Part shown: positions 41,801-52,325 of the stretch, one piece after another
Layout of the letters: each line of letters begins with the position of its first letter
Position numbering within the stretch: position 1 is the first letter of the stretch
The notes under the pieces: generated by a model
Seen by the model: only the letters and a program-made list of their open reading frames with translations
Database searches by the model: none
What the model was told of the DNA's origin: nothing
Assembly: GCA_964019425.1 (NCBI GenBank)
Contig: OZ025804.1
Location: 248,001 to 312,000, forward strand
Direction: 5' to 3'
DNA from: Flectonema sp. DT1601
Taxonomy: Eukaryota; Euglenozoa; Diplonemea; Diplonemida; Diplonemidae
Length of the DNA: 64,000 bases
Position numbers and translations under genes: made by a program

Positions 41801-44800
41801 ATGCCACGAGGGGGTTACTTTGAAGACACGGAGGTCTTCGATGAAGGTTACGACATGGCTCCAAAGGAGTCGAAGGAAGATGATTTTGGCCTTGGGGATC
41901 ACTCTCACAAGGCATCTTTTAAATCAAGGGGTGCTAGAAGAAGATCAAGCAGCCCTGCTGGGAGTCCAAAATCGAGTCCAGCTAGTCCAAAGTCAAGTGC
42001 CGCTGACTCTGGGTATCTAACTCAGCCTTCAGCAAACTCCGGATTTATGGATGAAATGGATGAGGGTTTGATTGCAGTGGAGAACAATGAAGAACCACCA
42101 ACTAAGGAAAAGAAATCCAAGTGCAAAAGCTACACCGCATGTGCCGTTATCATTTTATTGATCTGCACCTTGCTGGTAGTGTTTGTTTTCTTGAGAAGTG
42201 ATGATGATGACTCATCTGCTGATGAAACAACGTCACCGGCTATGAAAACTCCTCTTCCAGCGGGAACACCTACTCCAGCTCCAGGTCCTCATACGAGAGC
42301 ACCTGGTAGTGGTCCTTACTATTCGAAGAAATCGCAGTCCAAGGAGTTCGCGGGTGTAAAGAACGTTGCAACGTCCGGTAACTTAGTCTACGCTGCGAAG
42401 GGAACAGATGGGTTGTATATTTTAAACATTGAAACCTTTGCCAACGTGGGTTATCTTGCGATCAGAGCTGAAGAAATTGCAGTCAGCGAAGACGGAAAGA
42501 CTGTGGTCGTTACCGACAGCAGTGCTGGAAGTGTTCACATCATTGATGTTTCAAACCCAGCAGCACCGGCGCGTGTGAATAGCATCCTTACTGGTGCCAG
42601 AAACGAAGAAAATATGAATGATGCGTTGACCCTGCAGATCTACGACAATACGCTTTACATCTCTGATGAGGCTACGGGATTACAGATTTATGATATCGAA
42701 ACCCCATCGAAACCAAATCGTCATGTTTTGAAGTTTGGAAAGTCTGTCGGCACACCAGTTGACACATTCGTAGGAACCGATGGTATTGCTTACGTCCTGA
42801 GAGATGGACATTTATCGAGTCTTGACATTTCAGTAAAGACTAACCCGTTGGTTGTTTCACCTCCTGCTGAAATCTATGCTAGGGGTGTGGACGTTGCCGT
42901 TAAGGTGACTGGCACAAAGAAGATTGCATACATTATTGATGAGATAGGTCAGCTTCATGTTGTAAATGTGTCTAATCTAACTGCCTTAGTTGTTGATGTA
43001 GCAATTGACTTTACTGGACATGATGGAGATAAGGTTATCTCAGCAGTTGATACCCCTGCACCGGGTTCTGCACCTGTTGGTCCTGTGAAATCGAAGCCAC
43101 ATTGTCATACTTTTCCTGTTTCTCATGGAGCTCTTATGGCATGCAACGGACAATTACAACTTGTCGGTATTGAAGAGAGCGGTAATGTAGATGACGGTGA
43201 ACTCTCCGTAACGATTTTAGAGCCAACAGATGTCCTGTCGTTTCATGTTGTTGGTGACAAGCTGTACGTCGTGAAGACTGATGGGCTTGCACTCTTTGAG
43301 TGGATTAATGACAGCACTACTTCGAGAGGTGTGGCTACTGCAGGAACCGGAACAACCCCTTCGGGACCAAACTCGCCTTCCCAAACTGCGACTGACCCTG
43401 ATGACATTTCTCATCTGAAACCAGTCTTTATGAAGTTATTCAAGCACCTTTCTAATATTGATATTAACTTAGCCGACTACGGTTTAGGACAAACAGATCT
43501 TCCAAGTCCAATTGATGCCAAGAATCTTGTTCCGGGTCTTAAGGGATTGGTGCAGATGACCAGTTCGGTAGAAAGATATTTCGATCTGTTTAGTGGTCAC
43601 TTGCAGGGAGTGCCTACCTTGGATGGGCTTGCGGAAGTTATCCAAAACAATATTCCAATGCCGTCATCTGAGTTTGATCTTCAGCCTTCTGACGTTTCCG
43701 GAGGTACTTTTGATGTCCTTGATGATGAGTTGATTGTAAAATTACAACTGAGCTGCAACACTCACAAGTCCAACCTACTCCTGTTTTTTGCTGAACAAAT
43801 CCAGGGAGTATTAAAGGACATTAGTGGTCTTGACGCTCTATTTGACTTTATTGGTACCGCAAGCATGGCCATTCCAGTTCCAGACTTGTCAGACAAGGTT
43901 CATTTTGAAGCGAATGCGCTTTTGGATGTTGCCATTGGTATCAACATTTCTGATATTGCCGCGACCCGCAAAATGAGTACTGCTGACCTATTGGACAGAG
44001 CGTTCTTGAGAATTAACATGTACGAGGCAGGAATTAAGGTCACGATCGACCCTCTGGAATTTGATTTTGATGAGGTAGCTGTGAAGGATGGTATCTTTTC
44101 ACTGGCTTTAGGTGTGAAGCCAAATACTACTCAGTTTGCTTCGCCAGCAACTTTTTCATTTGCTGATCTCGAAAATATGGCGATGTCTGACCTCTTGTTC
44201 CATCAGGTGTCACCAAAGCCGTACGCAAGCTTGAACATCGAGCTTCCTGTTCAGTTTAAGGACACTGTTGCTCCAAGTGGAGCTGTTTTTACTCCAATCA
44301 TTGAACTTCGTGATTCTGACTTATTGGATGGCAAATTCCACATTTTTGACCTCGATGTGGATCTGACCTATTTTCTGGAAAACGGTTTCATTAGTAAAAT
44401 TACTGACTCTCTTGATTCCATTGTATCGAGCATCACAAGCTCCGGAGACCAGAATCTGATTAACAAAGTCGCGTCAACGATGAGCGATGATCTTCTTCAT
44501 GGAATCGACGGTCGCGTGAACTTCACGTCAACTCTCGATAAGTACGTCTCTCTGCTTTCAAAGTACCGTAAGATGTCTGGTGATTACTCACCTGCCTTGA
44601 AATTGGATACTTCAGCAGGTGTCGGGCTTGCGCAGTCCGACCAATTTCAGAACACGCTCTTGAAGGCCATGGGCTTAAATCCGAAGACTGACAAGTTATC
44701 AGAAAAGTTCAGTGAAATTCAGGTTCACCTGGGCCTTGCAGCGGATCTCGCATCAGCCGACCCAGACTTTGGCTTTGAAAAACTTGGTGAGTATCTCGCA

Positions 44801-47800
44801 TTGAAGCCGGAATACGCCCTGACTAGATCAAACGCACATGCTATTTTGAAGTTGTTACCTGACAGCATAAAGAGCAAGTTCGCCTTCAGCAATCCTGTTG
44901 GATTCCCTATTGATTCTTTGGGAAATTCTTTTGACCCAACGAACAGCGCATACCTACCAGACATCTCATCAGTTCTTGGTGCTAACGGAACCTTTTCCAT
45001 CATGGGATTAGCTGGTAAGCTGGCTGGTATCACGCAAACTTTTGGAAAGAACGATGAATTTCAGATGGCGCTATTCGACTTATTAAAGGGTCGCTTTCCT
45101 TCGGTGTTATCTCGTTTTGAAACCAACGCGACTACTCTGTTCCCAACCAATCTTCTTACTGGAGATAAATTTGACTGGTCGAACTACCTTCAGGAAGTGT
45201 CCACTGTCTTGGGAATGGGAACAACAGGTATTGAATTGGCTGATGATTTGAAAACTATTTTCGGAAAAACACCAACAGTTCAGGGACTTATGTCGTTTAT
45301 TAAAAACATCTTCGCCGACACCATGAGCGACTACTTCGGCAATAATTTGTGTGCCCATCTGCCATTTGAGTTCGAAGGAAGAATCGTCAGCAAGAATGGC
45401 GCGAGGTACCTTATGATTGAACTGGTTCTCGACTTCACTATTCCAAACCTTGTGTCAGGTTCCCTCGTAAACCCTTCACTTGACTTTGCTTTGGAGAAGT
45501 TGGGTCTCAAGGAGTTGGAGTCAACTATTGAGGGAGCTTTTTCTCTACTCCCTGACGGCACCAGAATCGCCGCTGATTTATTCCTGAATGTTGAGGCAGG
45601 AGTAACTTTGGATCCAATTTTGAATGTAGGAACGGGAGGAGCTATTGGCCTGCCAGAGATATTCCTTAATGTCTCAAAGATGGAAGTTCTGTCGGAAGTT
45701 TCAACAAAGGATCTGTCTGCATCATTGGACTTCGGACCAGGACTTAGCTTTAGTGTCGAGAACGCGTCATTTGCGATTTCTTTCGATTTGGTTGCAGACA
45801 TCGATACTGACCACCCGTTTGTTGTTATCAGTGAAAAGGATGGATTGAAATTCTCATTGAGCTCTCTTTGGGATGCCGTTAAGTTAACATCTGACGTGAA
45901 GGTGAATGTTCCAGTTAAACTTCCAATTCTTCCATCTCCTGTTGTTGTCTCTCTCACTGATGACAACCTGTTCGATGATGTCTCACCAAAATTGCGTGTT
46001 ACATCTGAGGACTTCCCTGTTGCCGTGTCTCTTAGTCAATCTTCAGAAGTTGGAGCACTTGCTACTGATGTTGTAATTGACTTCGAGCTTGAAACAACTA
46101 CCGGATTAGTTTCTGTTCCTTTCGTACTTGATAGCAAGACTGCGTTTACCGCTGACGCAATTGAAGATACTTTTATCATGTTCAACGAGTCTCTACCTGA
46201 CTCATGTCCTTTGAATATCATTTCAACTGTTATGAACCTGCTCAAACCTGACCAGAAATTATTAACAATCGGTGGAGTCTCTACCGTTGCCAACAGAACT
46301 ATTAAGATTGACGTACTGAATGTTGATCCATGTGTTATGGCATCAAAGGATTCTACTGAACCATTTTTGGAGTTAGCCGTTCACGCAACTGATGTTCTTG
46401 ATGTTAACTTCTTAGCGATTGAGGGATTACGTTTAGAAGCCGCTGGTTACTTTTCATCAACCACAAAGGATAGAGCTATTGAGCTTTTGGCACTTGGTTC
46501 CACATTCTGGAATGGAAGCATTGAAGCAAACACAACTGTCTTTGGTATCGCTTGCAGTGCAAAGGCAGAGATGGACACAACTTGGGGACTTGCTAACTTG
46601 GTAGCTGATTGTACTCTTCACCAGAAGTTCTTCACCCTGTCAGCAGAGATTGGATACACAGCTGACAAGTGTTCTGCCTCGAACTTTGGTGTCGTAGGTT
46701 TAGAAATCCCATCGGTTGCAATGATTGCTGACGGTGAGATCAAACAGAGGGCCTCGTGCGGTCTCGACAACGAACCTGAGTACGACATCGCAGTCTCAGC
46801 CAGTGACACCACGTTTCATGGAGTCACCATTATCTCTCCTGAGTTCACTCTTTCACAAACAGCTGTAAACACGTCGGGAACTGTTTCTAGAGTTTGGTCA
46901 GGTATGGCCAGTGGAGGTATCTCTATTAGTGCGCAGGCCACAATGACCGCAAAGCTGACATTTGATGAAAACGAAGTTAAAACTTTTGACGCCTCAGGAA
47001 CATTCGATCTGGGACCGATCTCCGCATCTATTAATGCTTCTATTGCTGGCGGTGTTATTACTGGGTCTGGTTTGTTTGATGTAGACTTGCAGAATGGAAT
47101 TATCTCAAAGATGTCTGCTCAGTTCGAACATGTGTCAACGTACGATGCGATGAACGCTCACCTCCCACTGTGGTCTGTGAATGGATCCATTTCACAGTTA
47201 GATATCCACGGCATCGCACTTGACTCCGCAACTGTTGATTTCGTAGGAATGTACACAAACTCTTCAAATGTTTCATGGACTGGAACAGTAACAGCAGAAG
47301 GTCACTTTTTAGATAACTCTCGCGCTGAATTCCGTGCCGAAATTGAGAACGATGAATTCTCATCCTTGTGGGCAAATATTACTGTTATGGGATCAAACAT
47401 TAGATTCTCTGGTGAGGCTGAGATCACAAGTGAACATCAAAACAACAAGTGTGCTGCTGTAGAGGCTGAAGGAGCTTTATATATCACAGGATTGGCTAAG
47501 AATTCGACAATCAACTTTGAGGCAACTTCTCTGTACAATGGTTGCGCTGTTGCTGGAGAAGTTCTGTACTCAATGGAAGCAACTGTTGTATCGACTGTTG
47601 ATATCTTTCCAGGATTCAGTGTTTCCGACTTGGCTGTTGATGTTGAGACTCGTGTCCCAGCAACTCCACAAGCAGGAAATGATTGGAAGGCATCCATTCA
47701 AGGAACTGCTAACTTGTTTGGTGCGTCCTCCCACGCTTCTTTGGAGTGGGAGAACGGCAGAGTAACGATGGCTCATCTCGACACTGCTTTCACAACAGCG

Positions 47801-49177
47801 AATGGATTAATTAGTGCCTCAATGGAACTTAACTACGTTGACGACTGCAACGTCGCTTCTCAAGGTACCGCAAACGCTACTATCAGAATTAAGGATCTCG
47901 CTGATTTAGATATTACTGGTCAGGTCTCATACAACAAATGCTCAGGTGTCGTTCAAATCGCTGGAAGCGCTGCACTTGGATGGAATGGACCAACAGGAAC
48001 TTCATACCACTCCCTTACTGTAGCATTGACTTCAAGTGACAATGGAGGTGATCCAAATGCTAAATTAGGTACTAGAGACTGGACAGGTTCCATCGCAGGA
48101 ATGTCTACCTCAGGTGTGAGCGCTCTATTCCAATTTGACACAAAGAACGGAACTATTGACGGAATGGTTAAGTACGAAGATTATAACGTTGACGTCAAGG
48201 TCGCTGTTGACACATCAAACTGCACTGGTAAGGGAACACTCGTTCTGAAGAAACTTCCTCATCAGATTCCTGCCGTAGAAATTGACATCTCATTCTCAAG
48301 ACCAGGCTGCCAGGCCCCAATGTGGAGAGTTGAAGGATCAATTAAAAAACTTACTATTCCATTCCACGGAAAGAATCTCGTAATCGATGAGGTTTCAGTT
48401 GTTGTTGAAAACGACATCAACGACAAGAAGACTGTTGAGATCAGAGGAGACTTTATGGATGGTGACTTCACAATGAGTTTATCATTTGGTGTTCAACCTT
48501 TAACTGATGTGATGTTTATCGGACAGAAGAAATCACAGACGGATATTTCTATCGCGTCGTTCACTTCGAAGTGGTACTCAAAATCGACGACTTCTTCACC
48601 GTTCGCAAGCAGCTCTGGAAACCCAGCAATGCAATCCTCACTCAGTTCAGCTGTTTTGGACACCATCACTTTGAAGATTAACCTTAGTGAGAAGTACCTC
48701 TCTGTACGTGCTGTCGGTTCCCTTTACGGACTTGAGTTCGAGTCTGCCATCGGAATCCAATTCGACGGAGGGAAGTGGAAGTTCGGAGCCTACTTCCTCA
48801 CATCAGACTTCGATGGTCGCACAGGAATGCCAGGTATCGTTGATAAGGTTTTAGATGGATTGAAACCAAGTGAACTTTCGATCAATATTGCGAACTCTAA
48901 AATGGTAATTGAAGGTATTCAAGTAAGAAAGGGTTTATCCATTAGCATTGTGTTGGAAGAAACCAACGATCAGATACAGAAGATGAGGAAATCAGCGCCT
49001 TCCGACTACAGGTCGCAGATTAATGGAGCGAAGACACCGTCAAAAACTGGTATTACTGGATTCGTACTTCAGGCAGATATCTTGAGTACTAAGGGGATTA
49101 CTGTCTTCGCAATGCGTTGTCATCGTGTCACAGATCATCTTGGTCAGAGTCGTTACATATGTTATTCCGTCTTATAA
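41801..49177 (+). CDS. giant type II membrane protein with beta-rich ectodomain
   Basis: 2458 aa in one exon, from the ATG at 41801 (the GTG-started extension from 41747 is a translated pyrimidine tract). Residues 1-108 are cytosolic, with a serine/proline stretch. One membrane span (YTACAVIILLICTLLVVFVF, about 111-130) is followed by an acidic and then Pro/Thr-rich stalk. Residues about 190-510 look like a beta-propeller of LVIVD type (GLYILNIETF, GSVHIIDVSNPAAP, GLQIYDIETPSKP). The remaining 1900 residues are beta-rich, with many N-x-S/T sequons (NFTSTL, NASIAG) and regularly spaced cysteines toward the end. No second span is seen. A very large surface or secretory-pathway protein is likely; I do not recognise the family, and no enzyme motif is seen. 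Confidence 0.75.
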   Translation: MPRGGYFEDTEVFDEGYDMAPKESKEDDFGLGDHSHKASFKSRGARRRSSSPAGSPKSSPASPKSSAADSGYLTQPSANSGFMDEMDEGLIAVENNEEPPTKEKKSKCKSYTACAVIILLICTLLVVFVFLRSDDDDSSADETTSPAMKTPLPAGTPTPAPGPHTRAPGSGPYYSKKSQSKEFAGVKNVATSGNLVYAAKGTDGLYILNIETFANVGYLAIRAEEIAVSEDGKTVVVTDSSAGSVHIIDVSNPAAPARVNSILTGARNEENMNDALTLQIYDNTLYISDEATGLQIYDIETPSKPNRHVLKFGKSVGTPVDTFVGTDGIAYVLRDGHLSSLDISVKTNPLVVSPPAEIYARGVDVAVKVTGTKKIAYIIDEIGQLHVVNVSNLTALVVDVAIDFTGHDGDKVISAVDTPAPGSAPVGPVKSKPHCHTFPVSHGALMACNGQLQLVGIEESGNVDDGELSVTILEPTDVLSFHVVGDKLYVVKTDGLALFEWINDSTTSRGVATAGTGTTPSGPNSPSQTATDPDDISHLKPVFMKLFKHLSNIDINLADYGLGQTDLPSPIDAKNLVPGLKGLVQMTSSVERYFDLFSGHLQGVPTLDGLAEVIQNNIPMPSSEFDLQPSDVSGGTFDVLDDELIVKLQLSCNTHKSNLLLFFAEQIQGVLKDISGLDALFDFIGTASMAIPVPDLSDKVHFEANALLDVAIGINISDIAATRKMSTADLLDRAFLRINMYEAGIKVTIDPLEFDFDEVAVKDGIFSLALGVKPNTTQFASPATFSFADLENMAMSDLLFHQVSPKPYASLNIELPVQFKDTVAPSGAVFTPIIELRDSDLLDGKFHIFDLDVDLTYFLENGFISKITDSLDSIVSSITSSGDQNLINKVASTMSDDLLHGIDGRVNFTSTLDKYVSLLSKYRKMSGDYSPALKLDTSAGVGLAQSDQFQNTLLKAMGLNPKTDKLSEKFSEIQVHLGLAADLASADPDFGFEKLGEYLALKPEYALTRSNAHAILKLLPDSIKSKFAFSNPVGFPIDSLGNSFDPTNSAYLPDISSVLGANGTFSIMGLAGKLAGITQTFGKNDEFQMALFDLLKGRFPSVLSRFETNATTLFPTNLLTGDKFDWSNYLQEVSTVLGMGTTGIELADDLKTIFGKTPTVQGLMSFIKNIFADTMSDYFGNNLCAHLPFEFEGRIVSKNGARYLMIELVLDFTIPNLVSGSLVNPSLDFALEKLGLKELESTIEGAFSLLPDGTRIAADLFLNVEAGVTLDPILNVGTGGAIGLPEIFLNVSKMEVLSEVSTKDLSASLDFGPGLSFSVENASFAISFDLVADIDTDHPFVVISEKDGLKFSLSSLWDAVKLTSDVKVNVPVKLPILPSPVVVSLTDDNLFDDVSPKLRVTSEDFPVAVSLSQSSEVGALATDVVIDFELETTTGLVSVPFVLDSKTAFTADAIEDTFIMFNESLPDSCPLNIISTVMNLLKPDQKLLTIGGVSTVANRTIKIDVLNVDPCVMASKDSTEPFLELAVHATDVLDVNFLAIEGLRLEAAGYFSSTTKDRAIELLALGSTFWNGSIEANTTVFGIACSAKAEMDTTWGLANLVADCTLHQKFFTLSAEIGYTADKCSASNFGVVGLEIPSVAMIADGEIKQRASCGLDNEPEYDIAVSASDTTFHGVTIISPEFTLSQTAVNTSGTVSRVWSGMASGGISISAQATMTAKLTFDENEVKTFDASGTFDLGPISASINASIAGGVITGSGLFDVDLQNGIISKMSAQFEHVSTYDAMNAHLPLWSVNGSISQLDIHGIALDSATVDFVGMYTNSSNVSWTGTVTAEGHFLDNSRAEFRAEIENDEFSSLWANITVMGSNIRFSGEAEITSEHQNNKCAAVEAEGALYITGLAKNSTINFEATSLYNGCAVAGEVLYSMEATVVSTVDIFPGFSVSDLAVDVETRVPATPQAGNDWKASIQGTANLFGASSHASLEWENGRVTMAHLDTAFTTANGLISASMELNYVDDCNVASQGTANATIRIKDLADLDITGQVSYNKCSGVVQIAGSAALGWNGPTGTSYHSLTVALTSSDNGGDPNAKLGTRDWTGSIAGMSTSGVSALFQFDTKNGTIDGMVKYEDYNVDVKVAVDTSNCTGKGTLVLKKLPHQIPAVEIDISFSRPGCQAPMWRVEGSIKKLTIPFHGKNLVIDEVSVVVENDINDKKTVEIRGDFMDGDFTMSLSFGVQPLTDVMFIGQKKSQTDISIASFTSKWYSKSTTSSPFASSSGNPAMQSSLSSAVLDTITLKINLSEKYLSVRAVGSLYGLEFESAIGIQFDGGKWKFGAYFLTSDFDGRTGMPGIVDKVLDGLKPSELSINIANSKMVIEGIQVRKGLSISIVLEETNDQIQKMRKSAPSDYRSQINGAKTPSKTGITGFVLQADILSTKGITVFAMRCHRVTDHLGQSRYICYSVL

Positions 49178-49891
49178 ATCAAAGATAGCGCTTCAACAGT
49201 AACCTCTCCATTACAAAAAGGAACCACTGACTATTATTTTACAATCGAATCCTGGCTTTTGTAATTATCTATCTAGTTTTTTTTTTTTTTAAACGTATGG
49301 GTTGGTTGAGGGAAATTTAATCCTGAAAACTAACCCTCTTTGGAATCTCTTAACTGGAAAATATTGAAACGGTCATATTTACTGTGAGAATTTTTTATAA
49401 TTATGTCAATCTTACCTGCCAGTCGGATCGTATTTGACTGTTATTTTGTGCTTCGCAAAAAGGCCTCTATCTCTCTCTTTTTTTTTTATTTACTTCCGAA
49501 TTAGCTAACTAAGTGACTAACTTGCTACTCATTCCCCCATAGGAGTTCAGCACCACTTATTAGTTGCTCTGACAGACTGCGGTCCCGTTCAGAAAAAAGA
49601 TTTTTTTTTAAATTTAACCCAAAACACAAACTATTTATTTGCGTGTAGTTTAACCAAAAAAAAAAAAAAAAAAAAAATTCCAGTAGTTTGTTTATGGAAG
49701 AATTAACTTATTTCCGTAAATGACAATTTTTTTTTAATTTTTTTTTAATAAACTCAAACTAAGGTTTTTTCCAACTAAACATTTCAGTCTAAAGTAGTTT
49801 TTAGGTAGTCATTTGTTCCATGTTATTCTACGTCTCTTATAGTCTGTGAGAGTCTCACGGTTGCTGGTAGCGATATCCCTGTTGAACTTTT
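49178..49891. other. spacer
   Basis: No ORF. T runs and an A run at 49655-49677. Nothing else recognised. Confidence 0.55.
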
Positions 49892-50085
49892 CAACATAGA
49901 ATGAAGTCCCTTAGAACTTACTGATGAAGGCCTAAAAAGGGCAAGTAGTATAAGATTAAGGCTCCTGAAACTTGCCCTTTGATGTTAGGAAACTGCAGAA
50001 ATGAATACTTTTCTTTGACTTATCTCTACTTTTTTATTCTCACTTTTCTACACAAAAATTAATGATACTAACTGATTTCCAAGTT
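49892..50085 (+). repeat. spacer repeat with C/D-box-like motifs, copy 1
   Basis: Begins CAACATAGAATGAAGTCCCT. Contains TGATGA (49922-49927) and, 37 nt on, CTGA (49965-49968), as in C and D boxes of small nucleolar RNAs. It also holds a 10-bp stem AAAGGGCAAG/CTTGCCCTTT (49936-49945 with 49971-49980) and a branch-point-like TGATACTAAC near its end. No terminal stem flanks the boxes, so an snoRNA is only possible. Confidence 0.45.
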
Positions 50086-50253
50086 ACCAAAAAAAAAAAG
50101 GGACAAGATTAAGGCTTCAGTGTTATTATAATTTATTTGATGTTTTTCGCCGTCTTGTTTTTCTCAAATGCATTCTTTTTTAAATAATCTCATATACTAA
50201 CTAACTAAGCAAGACTGGCGAGCTCCGATGGATTTTTATCTTAGAACTAGCAA

Positions 50254-50470
50254 CTTCAACATAGAATGAAGTCCCTTAGAACTTACTGATGAAGGCCTAA
50301 ATAGGGACAAGTAGTATAAGATTAAGGCTCCTGAAACTACATATTCTATTACCCTTTTGATGTTAGGAAACTGCAGAAATGACTACTTTTCTTTTATTAA
50401 TCTCTACTTTTCTTATTCTCACTTTTCTGTTCTAAAATTAATGATACTAACTAAGCAAGACTGAAACTAC
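50254..50470 (+). repeat. spacer repeat with C/D-box-like motifs, copy 2
   Basis: Same opening as copy 1, with TGATGA at 50287-50292 and CTGA at 50331-50334. The 10-bp stem of copy 1 is not kept, because the downstream arm is replaced by an unrelated 18-nt stretch. The end TTCTCACTTTTCTGTTCTAA, then AATTAATGATACTAACTAAG, recurs in an intron at about 53311-53350. A shorter third fragment (AGGGACAAGATTAAGGCTTC) is at about 50098. Confidence 0.5.
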
Positions 50471-50788
50471 GTATTCCACAAGTGTATTATGGAACATCAG
50501 AACAATGTGTTTTTATAATTTTTCTTTTTTTTTTTTTATATTTTATTTTAGTGCACTTTTTTATAATAACCCCACATTCTAACTAAGCAAGAGTGATCTC
50601 CTTCATAGCTGCCCTTAAACTTGCTTTGCAAAGAATAGTGTCATGCTTTGATTTAATGTTGTAGCTTTTGTCGTTTTTCCTCCTCTCTTCTTCTTTTTCT
50701 TCTTTTTTTTTTTTTTTTTGGTGTTCATCTTACTGCTCATCTTATTTTTCTTTATCATAAAAGCAAAAAAAAAAAAAATTGAACTGAA

Positions 50789-52093
50789 ATGGAAGTTGAT
50801 CCAGACCGTTTAAGCAAGTATCCGGGAACCGGAGAAACACGTGAGACTCAGAGGGAGTCATCTCCAGAGTGGATTGGGTTTGGAAGTAGTAGTAAGTGGT
50901 CAGGTGGTAATCCGCATGCGGCATTCAATTCACGGAGAGCTTCACATCAAAGTGAACATCGTGTTGACATAACAGAACCTAATGATGCCTTTGAGCTACG
51001 AGAAGAAAACTATCGACTTCGGCAATACCTTACACAGATGGAGTCCAATTACCAACAGAGAATCTCTGAATTAGAAACTGACAATAAATCTCTCCATGAT
51101 GAAATGCTAAAGAAGTGTGAAACTAAAATTATGACCTACAAAGAGCTTACGGAAGAAGAGATAGAAAAGTACAGAGAAGAGGCTAACAAGTCGCGTGATA
51201 GACTACACGTTTTGCAGGACATCATAACTAGTGGAGGAAGACAAGATCCGGAACAAATGTCCTTTCAGGAACCTGATGAGAGAATGTTATCAGATGTTGC
51301 TGATACAATAATGTGCTTAATCGCCGAATCTGATCAAAGTATGGAAGTAATAAAAAAGAATATTATGATAACCTTACAGAAGTCTCTTATAGAACAGGTA
51401 CAAGCTCTCTCTCAGTACCGATCTGAAATCCGTCGAGAGTTTGAGCAAAAACTATTGAGATCAACTCGCAGTATTTATCAACAGCAGATGGACAGTGGTT
51501 CATCTTCTCCACTTGAGAAGATTTTATTTTCACCAAAAGATGATCCTTCTCAGTCAGCTAGCACTCTCTGCGCAATGTTGACTGAAGATTTAGAATCAGA
51601 AAAACAAAAGAGTGCCATGGTGTGTCTAAAAATGAAAGAAAGCCTCGAAAAGAAAAACAACTTATTTGAAGAAGCAGTCATGAAGAAAGCAGATGACCTC
51701 GTTAACGGATATGCTTCTCAGAGAGATGAAGCTATTCAAGAGTTAGAAAAGACTGTTGATGTTGCAGTTGGGAGTACACAAACTGATCCAGTCCAGTCTC
51801 TCTCTCCACAACAACAACTCGTACAGACGGTGTCGTCGGAGTATAGAAGAGAACTGTTGGCTTCTGGAAAGCCAACAGATGCTTCTTCGGAATTAGCTTG
51901 CAGTAACCCAACACAATTCGAAAAAGAAGTTATGCAAAAGGCTCAGAGACTTCTTCACAAGTACAGTGGTGTCGTTAACATGGAAAGGAAGAGTGGAACT
52001 GAACCCAAACCTTTGACCGGCATCCGAAATGTTTTGTTTGATGAAAGATCAACATTTACGGTGAGAAAACCAAATATTGCAATGTACCCATAG
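50789..52093 (+). CDS. coiled-coil protein of unknown function
   Basis: 434 aa from the ATG at 50789. A disordered, Ser-rich N-terminus is followed by coiled coil (about 72-140, FELREENYRLRQYLTQMESN) and further helical stretches (about 175-240 and 265-330). No signal peptide, enzyme motif or known domain is recognised; the style is that of cytoskeletal or flagellar proteins. The 3' end is ambiguous. Splicing from a GTGAGA donor at 52061 to the TTAACAG acceptor at 52209 would join a 21-nt exon (52210-52230) encoding ESKVSG and a stop, giving a slightly different tail. The unspliced model is given because the donor differs from the GTATGT type seen elsewhere. Confidence 0.65.
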   Translation: MEVDPDRLSKYPGTGETRETQRESSPEWIGFGSSSKWSGGNPHAAFNSRRASHQSEHRVDITEPNDAFELREENYRLRQYLTQMESNYQQRISELETDNKSLHDEMLKKCETKIMTYKELTEEEIEKYREEANKSRDRLHVLQDIITSGGRQDPEQMSFQEPDERMLSDVADTIMCLIAESDQSMEVIKKNIMITLQKSLIEQVQALSQYRSEIRREFEQKLLRSTRSIYQQQMDSGSSSPLEKILFSPKDDPSQSASTLCAMLTEDLESEKQKSAMVCLKMKESLEKKNNLFEEAVMKKADDLVNGYASQRDEAIQELEKTVDVAVGSTQTDPVQSLSPQQQLVQTVSSEYRRELLASGKPTDASSELACSNPTQFEKEVMQKAQRLLHKYSGVVNMERKSGTEPKPLTGIRNVLFDERSTFTVRKPNIAMYP

Positions 52094-52325
52094 ATAGATT
52101 ATCCATAGTAGTTTTCTTTTGTACTTTTTTTTTTCTCCAAAATAGATTTAATTACCTGAGACGTAGCTCTAGATTGTTTCATTAACAAACACACAATTCT
52201 CATTAACAGGAATCTAAGGTAAGCGGGTAGGTTTTTTAAGGCTGCGAGTGGCGATATTAAAGTTACTGTTTATATGTATGATTGTATGATTATCATTTTC
52301 AATGACAGTAATTTATGGCGAAACG

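Noticed and set aside
45331-45966. 211-codon minus-strand frame inside the giant gene
   Set aside because: A shadow of the + strand reading; the + frame runs unbroken for 7.4 kb with clear protein features.
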